DNA of 64,000 bases from Lepiota brunneoincarnata (lineage: Eukaryota > Basidiomycota > Agaricomycetes > Agaricales > Agaricaceae), in assembly GCA_023014365.1 (NCBI GenBank), contig JAEBUN010000002.1:3844001-3908000 (forward strand). Reading direction: 5' to 3'. The position numbers were made by a program, and so were the translations under genes. Of the stretch, positions 12,294 to 22,730 are shown one piece after another. A model generated the notes under the pieces. It made no database searches, was not told the origin of the DNA, and worked only from the letters and a program-made list of their open reading frames with translations. Every line of letters starts with the position of its first letter. The stretch's first letter is position 1.

Positions 12294-13456
12294 CATAATG
12301 ATCAAGCTTGCTCCCCATCACGATAAAGGAGAGTATACCCCCACCATCACATCCCGGAAGCAACTCTTTCATATACCTTTCCACTTCTTCCCATCGCTCT
12401 CTCGTCGATTCGGGGGATTTGGAGACCATGATTCGACGCAGGGAGGGGTGAGCTTAGGGACAAGTTGCGGGTCTTTGAATAGCTGGTCGTATAGGAACAT
12501 AACAATGAAGTGCAGGCCGGCAGCGACTTTGACGCGCTTGAGGGACTTGTTGTATATCAATGGGTACGTAGAATCTTCGGGTGGAATTATGTACGAGTCT
12601 ACTAGGATATCAGACGTGTTTCAGAAGACAACAAGGCGACTTGCCTAATTCTCCGCGTACATCGTATCCTCCATCCCCATCCGTAGATCGAATAATTCCA
12701 ACTCCTCTAGGGTGTCTCCTAGGTCAAGCAAGAAACACTTCGCGTCCTCCAAATCCTAGTGCACGTCGCGGATAGTCATCGATATCACAATGCTTGACCC
12801 GCCACGGCGCGTCAGTCAACTATCCAAGACAGGAATAGTGACCTCGTCAATGTCCAGTTGGCGTAATGATGCTGGTGGTGGGAGCGAAGAGTAGAATTAT
12901 ATTTGTCCAGAACCCCAAGATATTTCCTGAACTGCCATTTCCTCCAATGCAGGACAGAGACAACTCATCCGTATGACCTCGTGGCAATCCACCCGGTCGA
13001 ACGCGAGTCGTTTGACGAACGATAGAGCAGCGCTGGCAATAAACTCGAAAGGGGTCCGGAACTCTTTAGGCGAGGTGATTTGTCCGCTGTCACGAAATTG
13101 AACACCCTCGAGCGGTACTGCGATCGTGTCAAGCTTGGAAATGCGTCGAGACCTGAAGGCCAACCCGGTGTTTCTCCTTCTATCGCGTCCAGCGCGAGGA
13201 CCTTGATATAATCGGTTTCGAGTGTGCAGAAACGAGATTGAAGAACAGCAACGAGGATGGTGATTTCGCTGCTACGCGGCTTTAGTATTATTCTTCCGCC
13301 GGGATAACAGAGGGAGCAGAGCAGTCGTCTGCTGACCGCGACCCATGCTTTACAGACAAGGACACAGTTCAGCAATGTTTTCCTCAACTCGGAGTCGGAT
13401 GGCAAGGCCATTATGATGAGGTCTTCGACTTCATGGGGGAGTGTGGTTGGAGTCAT
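12294..13456 (-). CDS. F-box-like protein, family member A (frame-disrupted)
   Basis: Member of a local family that starts MTPTTLPHEVEDLIIMALPS followed by LNCVLVCKAW, which matches an F-box-like alpha-helical motif used in fungi to dock substrate receptors to SCF ubiquitin ligases. The rest is an LRR-like region (FCTLETDYIKVL, CLCPALEEM, LKRVKVAAGLHFI) ending GGILSF. The ATG is at 13456-13454. A single-base shift near 13140 separates the N-terminal half from the continuing KLDTIAVPLEG frame, and another break lies at the C-terminus when compared with the member at 52481. It is either decayed or affected by base-level errors. Function is inferred from the family only. Confidence 0.6.
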
Positions 13457-14117
13457 TGGGATTGACTGGGTGTGTTGATACGGGTGCTTGAAGGCTACGG
13501 TCAAGTTGCGAAGCGCCACTGTGCCAACTTTGATACACCGTACGTAACAAAGCGAATTACAAACACCCGTCCAGGGACTCACTTTCAGTCAAGATGCTCA
13601 CAGACATAGCCAAGCTCGAACCCCAGACAACCTTTGGTATTTATGTTGAACACTGATCCAGATGCTGCGAACAACTCGCACAGTTTCACTCTCCTGTATT
13701 TGCGACTGCCCAGGCTATTCATTCAGACAAGTTCCCTCGCCTCGCCTCCCTAATGATGGCCTAATCCAGAGAAAAAAATATTGTGTGATTAAATAACAAA
13801 AGATTCGTCAAAGATAGACCCCAATCATGATGTCCAGATTACGGGCTGACTAAGCATTCGTATCACCCACTGCGGTGCCATGGGTTCAGGCCCAGGCTTA
13901 TGGAACTCAACCACCACGGAAATCACTTTGTATCACAACCTGGCCGATGCTCAGTCGTTGTTACAGGCCTGTGCAGACATGTACATCATCCTTGCTCTCG
14001 CCTTGTCTAAGTGGTCGCACGTGAGAAATGACTGTTGGTGATGGAGCGAGGGAAAGTTGAGAGCGATGGGAACACGGATATATGATCGTGCTGCCAACCA
14101 TTGTCGTCCAGAGGCAA
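13457..14117. other. No gene recognised
   Basis: Intergenic region between the minus-strand F-box-like gene and the plus-strand ANTH gene, probably carrying both promoters. Nothing else was identified. Confidence 0.35.
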
Positions 14118-15515
14118 ATGAAACGCATTTTTTCTTGGCGCAGAACAAGCTCCTCCACCCGGCCCAACGAACCAATTTCTATCAAAGAAACAGTCAAACT
14201 AGCCTGCAAGCCAAAACATGCCATCCCAGAACAAAAGGTGTGTATCGCTGCCCTCGGTGCCCTATTCCATTCAACCTCACTACTGTCCCACAGTACATGG
14301 ATGCTATCATTGCCGCTACTTGGTCGAGGGATGACACATTACATGACATGTTTATGGCCCTCTCTCCGTGCCTCCACGGAGACAACTATTTCGTACGGCC
14401 GCTTGGTTCCTTCAACAGCATCTTCCAGAACGCTGAACCTACAATTGCATCCCACAGGTTGTACTCAAGGCACTGACTGTGCTACATACTATGATTCGGA
14501 ATGGCGCCACTCATAACGTCCTCACTCAACTCTCCCAATCTGATTCCCTGAAGCTGCGCGATGTCTATTCCGGCACCGGAGGTACCCCGTCGCCTTGGAT
14601 CCCATACAGCATGCTGATCCTTGTATACGCGCACATAATCCAGATACCAAGAAACCGGATATTCTACGTAATTACGCTCGATACATCGACCGCCGTGCAC
14701 GCGCATATCGCGACCTCAAACATGACATGATCCAAATACGATACGAGAGGGACCCTGACATGCTCGGCTCAGTAATAGAGAGGAGGGAGCACAACTTGGA
14801 AGTGGTAGAGGTGACAAAAGAGTTGCTGCGGGAGACGAAGGCCGTTCACCAGATGATTGATGCGTTGGTAGAGTGCAACGTGAGTAGGCCACAACTATGC
14901 TCGGGAACTGACTTAACCGTATGATAGCTTCTTTTCGATGGTACAGATGATGTGCTGGGTTCTAAAGCACTACAAATGATCGTCAGAGATTTAGTTGTCT
15001 TATTCCAGATTGGGAATGAGGCCATCATGGCACTTCTTGGTGTGTCTCTTGCCCATGCCACCAGCTTCAACTCTCATCTCCCCTGTTTAGAACAATATTT
15101 TGTGTTGTCGAAAAAAGATGCTGCTGCGGTGCTACAGATATACCAGTACTTCTGCGAACAGACAGAATATGTCACAGATTATCTTGCAATAGCCAAGAAA
15201 CTACCAGGCCCTTCGCACAGTTCGCATTCCAAATTTCCGCCATGTATGTTATTGCGTTGCGGGCTTGCTAAGAATATTTACCTCTAGTGACAGGCCCCGT
15301 TATCGCTCGCCGACCCACTGCAAATGTGGCTTAATGATCCCTACTTCGAGCAAAATCGTTTAGAATATCAAGCGAATATGACAGCAGTAGAGGTAAATCA
15401 GGACTGAGCACTCGACTGCTGCACCGCATAGTTCCAACAGCCCTCTTGCCTGTGGTGGCTACAACGGACGGACGAGGGGTCGAGGATGACAGTAAGCCCT
15501 CTTGAAGTCACCTAA
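14118..15515 (+). CDS. ANTH-domain protein (AP180/CALM-like clathrin adaptor), truncated or fused downstream
   Basis: The spliced frame is a clear ANTH domain, the phosphoinositide-binding module of AP180/CALM clathrin assembly proteins at the plasma membrane. Exons I could trace: 14118-14237 (SIKETVKLACKPKHAIPEQK), 14294-14392 (YMDAIIAATWSRDDTLHDMF), 14458-14581 (VVLKALTVLHTMIRNG), 14644-14879 (YIDRRARAYRDLKHDMIQIR), 14928-15039, 15091-15243 (EQYFVLSKKDAAAVLQIYQY), then a last ANTH exon with LSLADPLQMWLNDPYFEQNR from about 15300. The lysine-rich KLACKPK matches the lipid-binding N-terminus. One extra base near 15299 is needed to keep frame. The long clathrin/AP-2-binding tail normal for AP180 is missing: a stop follows within about 30 codons and a kinase begins at once. 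The end coordinate is therefore uncertain. Confidence 0.75.
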
Positions 15516-15538
15516 CACCTCACGTTGATAATGTTTGC

Positions 15539-17199
15539 TGGAAACAGGTGCTTCAGATGATGGTATTAAAGAAGTAAGAAGAGATGAAGAGCTTTTGCGT
15601 TCCTCAAGCAATCAGGCTACTGATCCACAGGTAAGAAAATAACCGCAAATTAATATGACCCTAAGATCACAATGCAACCTAGCTCTCAACTCACGATCGC
15701 ACTCTCCGATCCCTTCTTGGTGTTTTAAGAACCCCTGAGAAGACTAAAGCCATGCGGGAACTGAAAGGTGAACGAGCCCAAGCGGTGATTGATTTCTTAT
15801 ATTCTGTATGTGTGGGTCCTACAAGTGTTCTACCTACCCGCACATCTAACATTCCCTTCAGGTTCTTGTACAATTGGATCCTGCACTATCATCGTTCAGG
15901 AAGCATACCATTATTGCGCTCTACAAACTCTCCAAATCATCTCAATTATACCCTCAACATTATGTACTTCAGGACATATCGCTCGAGACAGTGGAAGACG
16001 GCGGGGGGTTCTGTGATATTCACCGAGGACGTCACCAAGATCAAGATTTATGTTTGAAAGTTGTGCGGATATTTCAGAAGAAGGATACAGATGCTATCCT
16101 TAAGGTTGCTTACTTTCTTTTCATGTCGAGTGCTAGCCTCATGTTCATGGACAGTTATTTGCGAAGGAGGCAATCTTATGGGGCCAGCTCGTTCACCCTA
16201 ACGTACTCCCCTTCTACGGAGTCTACTACCTTGATGAAGCACGTAGACGAATATGCCTCATATCTCCTTGGATGGAGAATGGCAACATCGTTGGATATTT
16301 AAATCGCAATCCATCGGTACCTCGTACGCCCCTTGTAAGTACCACACACTCGATGATTCTTATGGTGCCCAGCAATTATTTGACTACCGAAGATCGTCGA
16401 TATCGTGAACGGCCTCGGTTACCTACATAAGGAAAATGTCATTCACGGCGATCTAAAAGGGGTACATATTCTCGCTTACTTATCGTGTCCTCTCTCTGAA
16501 CCCAATGTTTTAGGTCAATGTGCTAGTCACCGACTCTGGGAGAGCCTGCATAGCCGACTTTGGCTTGTCGTCTATCTTCACTGACACAACAATAGGCCAT
16601 ACGATATCAAAAACTGATCCCATTGGCGCTACCTATCGTTGGGCTGCCCCCGAGCTGCTGAATGATTCCAATTCACTGCCGAGTTACGCCAGCGACATCT
16701 GGGCCTTTGGATGTGTTTGTTATCAGGTACGACTGCGTCCTTGCCTTTTTACGCATGTAAAGTTCATCACTAGGAACGCATTCAGGTCTTGACGCGCATG
16801 GTCCCATTCCACGAGGTCTCCTCAGATGGACAAGTAATCGGAAAGATAATGCGAGGTGGACTACCCACACGGCCTGAAGAAAATTATTCAGTCCCGGATG
16901 TGGACAAGATCAAAGATGAAATGTGGGATTTGATGACGCAGTGCTGGGAGATGGATCCTCAACTTCGTCCGACTTGTCAGCAGATATTTCAGAATTTCAA
17001 ACTGGAGGAATACATTGACGGGCGTGGAGAGAGGGTTGATGAGTGTTCTGCATATGATAGTACCCGTTTTCTGGATGCGATGAGGAAGAAGGCGGACGTA
17101 TCGGTTGATTTGGCCCAAATCGAACAGATCTTACAGGAGGTATGTGTTCGTTGTGAGTGCGCTACTCGTTATGACTATTTACTGTGGCTTTAGCTCTGA
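15539..17199 (+). CDS. TKL-type protein kinase
   Basis: Serine/threonine (tyrosine-kinase-like) kinase. The N-terminal part reads STHDRTLRSLLGVLRTPEKT and AQAVIDFLYS, then a helical lead-in (IALYKLSKSSQLYPQHYVL), a glycine-rich loop EDGGGFCDIHRGRH, the VAIK-type Lys in LCLKVVR, the catalytic loop HGDLKGVNV near 16443-16530, DFGLSS near 16557 and AAPELL near 16641, then SDIWAFGC and a C-lobe ending EQILQEL at the stop 17197-17199 after a final intron (17140-17193). All key catalytic residues are visible. No ATG is evident at the 5' end: the first exon (from about 15539) is entered from upstream sequence, so the kinase may be the 3' part of the ANTH gene or may start at an unseen exon. No base-level breaks were noticed in the catalytic domain. 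Confidence 0.8.
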
Positions 17200-17715
17200 C
17201 CCAGGTGTTGGTACCCTGCCGGACATCCGGAAGCGTTACTCTGAACGGAGCAATCCATAAATTCGTCAACCTATGGTTAGCACTCGACACTTTACCTGAT
17301 CGTAGGATAAACAATATATGTGGGCATCTGTCTCGTGCTGCACGCTGCGATTGAGTCCATGACACCATTATTCCGCGAAGCTCGTGCGCATCAAGGAAAT
17401 CGCATGTATTTCTTTACCACGAAATCATGGGCAAAGGACTCCAAACGATCCAATACCTTGCTTGACCTCGCGTTTCTGTGAGGAGGCCGCGAAGTCGCCA
17501 TAATTTCTTCCCCCTGCACTCAATCATGACCCACCCCATCTTGTGATGAGGACTCTGTAACAACTGAATTAGAGGACAGACATATAATAGTGAGGCACAA
17601 CCAATTTGGCTCCGGAGAATCGGAATCGCGGGCATTGATGTCACCGACAACGGTGTATAAAGCTCCGATTACTTGTGCTTATGATTAAACATACTATCTA
17701 TTCCCAGAGTCGTTG
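17200..17715. other. Non-coding flank shared with another F-box-like copy
   Basis: No gene. The part from about 17560 resembles 26560-26680 (the same order of aatttggct.. and tcaccgacaacg-like words), so this is the 3' flank of an F-box-like unit copied together with the gene. Confidence 0.4.
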
Positions 17716-18985
17716 CTAAACTTGTTCCCCATCTGTGGAAAAAGAGATTATCCCTTCTTTGTCACATCCTGGAAGGAGCTCCCTCAAAAACTGTTTCATT
17801 CCTTCCCATCCGCCTTCGCCCTGATACTTGAGGTGTTCGAAAACCGTGAGGCGAGGTGGAGACGGCCGTGAAATAATGCATCTGTCTAAAAGCAGGTTCC
17901 ATTTCATGGGCATTCTGTGCCATGACCGTACTTCTATCTCTAGCACTTCAAGCTCAGGCGCGGACCGCGGTTCCTTCAGAAAGCGATCATAGACTATGTT
18001 GATAATGAAGCACAGTCCTGCCGCGACCCTGACACGCTTGAGCGAGTTGTGGAACACCAATGGGTATTTAGGTGATTCCCCGAGCGAGGTGACGAGCTCG
18101 TCTACAATGATGCCAGACGTGCTTTGGAATGCAACAAGGGGCTTACCTGTTTCATGTCCAGAAAAGTCGCTCGCCAGACGACCATCGAATAATAATTCCA
18201 ACTCCTCTAGCGCGGGCCCGAAGATCTCCAAATCGCTCTACTCGGTCGCTAAAATACCAGCATATATGGTGGATGGCCACTGACGTGACGCACACATCGT
18301 GTTTCATTAACCAATGAGCCGCGATACCAACTACGTCCCATTCGAAGGTCCGGTTTGCGCAATGATGCTGGTGGTGCTGGTGGTGGTCGCAGAGCGCACT
18401 CCCATCTTGATGGTGAGCTCCGATACGTACCCCAGAACCTTCAATTCCTCCAATTTGAAACAGAGACAAGTCAGATTTATTACATCTTCGATCTCCTTTG
18501 CACCGTAGAACTCGAGTCGTTTGATAGATGATAAAGTAGTGATGGTGGTAGAATCGAAGCGGTCCCAGACTTCCTTAGAAAATGCGAGTCTAAACTTGAC
18601 CCCACGAAACTTGAATGCACTCGAGTGCTAGTGCGATTGTGTCGAGCTTGGGAAATGCATCGATAAATGAAGGCAAATCGACTTCGTCTCCTTCCGGCAC
18701 AGTCAGCTCCACGATCTCGATGAAATTGGATTTAAGCGTGCAGAAGCGAGACTGAAAGATATCAAGGAGGATGGCAGTTTCTGTTAGGTTCAATTTTCCA
18801 TCGGAATTATAAAGAGTGTAGAGCTGTCGTCTGCTGGCTTCGACCCGTGCTCTACAGACAAGAGCACAGTCCAAAAATGTTTCCTTGGACTTTGATGGCA
18901 AGGCTTCGATGATGAGGTCTGCGACATCAGTAGGGAGGATGGCTGGAGTTATTAGGATTGACTGGGTTTTGGATGGTGTTGGCAA
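17716..18985 (-). CDS. F-box-like protein, family member B (frame-disrupted)
   Basis: The start MPTPSKTQSILITPAILPTD leads into DVADLIIEALPSKSKETFLDCALVCRA, the same F-box-like opening as its relatives, followed by FCTLKSNFIEIVELTVPEGD and FPKLDTIALALECIQ. The frame then shifts near 18600 and again near 18230. The C-terminal part (18231-17716) reads MEIFGPALEELELLFDGR and LVFHNSLKRVRVAAGLCFII and ends SFSTDGEQV. Length over both parts matches the member at 52481. Probably an SCF-type substrate adaptor if active; the disruptions could be decay or sequence error. Confidence 0.6.
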
Positions 18986-19846
18986 GGATTGGTGTTTCAG
19001 AATGTCACGGGTCGGGATCGGAAGTCAGACCTCTGGGGTATCCGCACCTGCTAATTTTTTTACGGGAGTGAAGGGTAGCAGCATGCTCCATAAATATTGT
19101 GCACTAGCACGCTCATTCAGTCCAAGTCTACTTACCCGTCTATCGTCATGGCCCTTTGAGAATTCATACAGAGTAGCTATGCTCTGCTCACTCTAGCCCC
19201 CACTTGCCTTTCGAGTGATGATACTACCATAATACACTTGCATTCTGGAGCCTACCCTGGAACGCCAAATGGCTTGGGAGTTGGCCAGGGTCGACCATTC
19301 CGGCGATTGCATCGCCATCTCGGTTTTTACCCAGAAGCAGGGTCACATTCACGCTGTCTGGGGAAGATGAATACGAAAACACTCTTCGTTTTAGCGGCGT
19401 CTTCTCTGTAATAACTATGGAAGTAACGCCTACCCTTGTTCGCGTAAGGAAGATTGCACAGTGCTTAACTGGCCATCAGATTTCCGAAAGCCTTGTTCCC
19501 AGCACGAGAGCGCTCTAGGACCATGCATTTTGTTCGGCCCGCTCCCGTTGGTGATTTCCGTTAGATCCTGTGATAGGACGCCACACTTCTCAGCGCATCC
19601 ATTTTTCCAAAGACGCAGCATGCATGGTTTCAGCGTAATGCATCATGCGTATACAACCCGTTTCTAGTGTTGGTGCAGAAATATAAAAGTCACCGCCCAA
19701 CAGACAAATTTCTCATTCTTCATCAAGCCACAAACCTAACACGCGCTAACAACTCGTAAGCCACACCCGTCTTGTGCGCTTTTTCTAACATAGGTGTTTT
19801 CTTATGTTATAGTCACTTGACCATAACGCAGACAGACGGACCACCC
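18986..19846. other. No gene recognised
   Basis: Upstream flank of F-box-like gene B. The part from 18990 to 19200 resembles the reverse complement of 44540-44770, the flank of another family member, so the duplication unit extends beyond the gene. Nothing else identified. Confidence 0.35.
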
Positions 19847-20060
19847 ATGCGCAATGTCACGTTGAGGTCGCCAAGTACCTTCAGCCATGTCGCATCCTTC
19901 AATACCCAGGACGATAAATCGCGGTTTCTTGACTTCTTGGCCGAACTTGGTGCAACTGTGCAACACGGTGTGGTGACTGGTACGAAATGCCGTCGAAAGG
20001 CGCAATGAATGATGCCGTTATGTAAGAGGACATTCGATTTGGGAGGTATGTATTAGCTAC
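19847..20060 (+). pseudogene. Decayed copy of the small protein at 49711
   Basis: The ATG at 19847 starts MRNVTLRSPSTFSHVASFNT and continues QDDKSRFLDFLAELGAT, closely resembling the protein at 49711. After that point the frame shifts, but the DNA still matches (a segment reading GDWYEMPSKGAMNDAV in another frame near 19970-20020), and the region equivalent to the paralogue's last 20 residues is rearranged. Function unknown; no domain recognised. Confidence 0.5.
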
Positions 20061-20559
20061 TATCTCCAGCAGGATGGATATGTGAGAGATCCGCAACAAC
20101 CACATGCCGAACATCACTGGCACATATATTGTGGCCATAAAGGGACTGGGACTCAAAGCCGACCAGGATCCAAATGAGCTGCAATCAAACAAGGAAGGCT
20201 GATATAGGCTGATGTATGTATCGACTCAGATTCACCCAAGACTTTTAGTCCAAATGTAAAGAGAGGAAGATAAAATCGTATGATTGATGTGCTATCCTAT
20301 AAAGTGCAGGCTCGAATCTAGCGGCTCGGATTTCTTGCTAGCCTTTTAAGTCAAGATTCGAATTTGCATGCCTGTAATATTTGAAGAATAACTGGCTAAA
20401 GTATTAAAACCAAGAGACTCTGTGCACCGGACGTAACAATGGACCCCGAGAAAGAGAATCAGAAGTGTAATCTTTTGCATCGTACAATGCCGGCGCGTTC
20501 CGCTCAGCCTGACTCTGGCTGATATAAAATTACTCACCTATAACTACCCTGTTACAAGA
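20061..20559. other. No gene recognised
   Basis: Only short frames. The end of this stretch leads into the duplicated segment that starts near 20560. Confidence 0.3.
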
Positions 20560-21300
20560 GGATCCTTCAGACTCGTTGGCAATGTGACTCTAAAACAGGG
20601 TTCATAACTTGGGCCAATGGTCCGAGAGATTCATCTTGGGTATGACATTCGGTCTATCGGAAGAGCGGCTGGAGGTCATGAGGACCAAGGAGGGCTTGTT
20701 GACTTGAAAGATGTGCAACTCTCTCTTGCACGAAATCTGGAGGAGACAAATCGGGGGTAGGGATCAGGATGTGGGTAAGGTAACAGGTATTCTCCCCTCA
20801 CTGCATCATCGGCCCTCGTTTTTCGTCCCCCGTTTTGACGAAGATCTCTTTGAGGATTCATACCTAGATGCGATCTGTGATAATGAAATGGAGAAGTCAA
20901 ATGAACGGCACTTTTCTCTAGGAAGGACTATCCCTATTCCATTAGCTCCAGGAGCCTTTGTGACTCGAAAAATCCAGATTGTTAACCCTGGTGCGATGGC
21001 CGTGACATTCCTGTCAATTACCACGACGCGAGTCCGAGTCCCAGTACGAACCTTTACGCCTGAATTTATTCACCGGGCATCACCCTGATCCCTGACCTCT
21101 ACCACAAATGTAAGTTACCCCTTTGAAAAGCTCCATCAGATAACCCATACTGTCCCTGTCTCAAAAGCTATTTAGTCTAATAAACGTGTATATCATCATC
21201 TTGGCCCTCAAATTAAATGGAGCAGCTGGTAGCCATCTTTAATGGGACCCTCTCACAAAAGCCCTTGACATCACGGCCTGGTGATTGTCTAACAATACTT
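20560..21300 (+). repeat. Duplicated hypothetical-gene segment, copy 1
   Basis: Resembles 45240-46400 at nucleotide level over most of its length. It contains coding-like pieces in changing frames: IHLGYDIRSIGRAAGG and LVDLKDVQLSLARNLEETN near 20620-20757, then SFFVPRFDEDLFEDSYLDA, HFSLGRTIPIPLAPGAFV and FVTRKIQIVNPGAMAVTFLS from 20817 to 21020. The second piece lies in the 125-residue frame 20711-21088. The parts probably belong to one spliced or decayed gene of unknown function. I do not recognise a family. Confidence 0.4.
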
Positions 21301-21959
21301 CCACAGGACGACTGACGATCCTGGGAGGACTATCTGGAAATTACACGTCTGCAATTTGGAGGGGAAGCGTGGGTTATTACATGACTGAATTGATGAGATG
21401 CCCTCCAAATGGGAATAAGATAAAATGTAATTAGAGGTGTTGCAGCACGCTGGCATCCGCTGGCGTTCATGCACAGGACGCTTTTGGGAGGACATGCGGG
21501 TTTCGTTCGCCCTTGCGAAGGGGTTCATCAGAGGGCTTAACCGCTGCCCTGACCCGCCCTGGCTCGTGTAGCGACAGGATTAGTCTACCTAACTTGGGAT
21601 GGCTGTGGAATTAATATATTATTAATTGATCTGCCAGACCTGGCTAACTAAGGGGGGCTGGGCCTGGGACATCCTCTGCTCAGGCCCCTCACGGAACGGT
21701 GCCTGATGAAAGGCCGGCCCACTGCGTAGTCTGTTACACCACGGCTTTTTTGTTTGTCTGTCTGTCTGTGATCCCTTAGCCAGATCCGTACTTAAGCATC
21801 AGGCCGGCCGTCTCCGAAGATAAGGCAGCAAGCCGAGAAAGTGCGAGGTCTTGCGATTGAACCAAGAGATAATCTTTTATTGAATTTGATGAACGGGGTC
21901 GTGTATCACTGGGAAAACGGAATGCCCGAACACCGAGGTTGCGTGCATTGTTTGGTTGG
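21301..21959. other. No gene; short tetranucleotide repeat
   Basis: No coding support. A short (tctg)n microsatellite lies at about 21752-21769. The sequence near 21290-21360 continues the resemblance to 46370-46470, the edge of the duplicated segment. Confidence 0.35.
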
Positions 21960-22440
21960 CTTGAGGGTAGGCTTCTCCGCACAACATACAGGCCGTGAAG
22001 CGTCTCATCCACTGGACAGCAGGCGCGGTATTCACAGTCAACAAAGGCTGATATTATCGTGATTCCTCAACGAGCGGCTTTATTTTCGGGACTATCATCG
22101 TATGACCGCAATCCCAGAACCAATGATAGAGTTTGCAGCGACAGAATCTGTCGCCCATGTATTGTGTGGAATTCACCGCCCACAGGGTGTCACCTTATGC
22201 GGCATACGAAGGGTTTGGTGCCTGTGCTTCGAAGATAGGGAGATTGTTTATCTTCCTCCGGGTTAAGAAAATATTGCATCATCGTCTTTCCGTGAATACG
22301 TTTTTGGTGGGTCAACTAAGGGAACAAGTTCGAACACTAAATATTTGATGCAGCAGAGAGTCTGTTGCCGACCACTTGTCTCCCTTCCATCATCCCTCTC
22401 AAATGCATTCCCAGACTCGGCGGACACAGGCAGCCCAGGC
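21960..22440 (+). repeat. Segment duplicated in inverted orientation at 43897-44420
   Basis: About 480 bp with strong resemblance to the reverse complement of 43897-44420, with small differences and one local length difference. Both copies end directly against a MITE of the same family (22442 and 43896). No coding function is evident. Confidence 0.7.
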
Positions 22441-22441
22441 A

Positions 22442-22621
22442 CTATATTTCACCCTTGATTGATGGTCCTGATTGACTCGTCACATCACAGTCACGTCCTT
22501 GCTAATTTGATGGCCGAATATGCAAGTACTTATCGCTTCCTGCTCCGGCCCTGTTGCGCCCAGCTTTTTGTATCTCAACAACCCCCTGCATGCTTGTCGA
22601 TCAATCAAGGGTGAAGTATAG
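22442..22621. mobile_element. MITE (copy 2, 180 bp)
   Basis: Ends match the termini of the MITE at 8172 (left ctatatttcacccttgat, right its near reverse complement ending gaagtatag). The interior matches copy 3 at 43109 in reverse orientation. A further fragment of the terminal sequence (gagtatagtactgtatagta) follows at 22624-22643. It lies about 110 bp upstream of the NLR start codon, so it is in that gene's promoter. Confidence 0.75.
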
Positions 22622-22730
22622 TCGAGTATAGTACTGTATAGTACTTGCAGCCGTGCCGGGATGTTCCCGTGGTCTGGACCTTGAAAATACCCCCACTCAA
22701 CGCACCGTCTTGCAAGCCTCATTGACAGCC

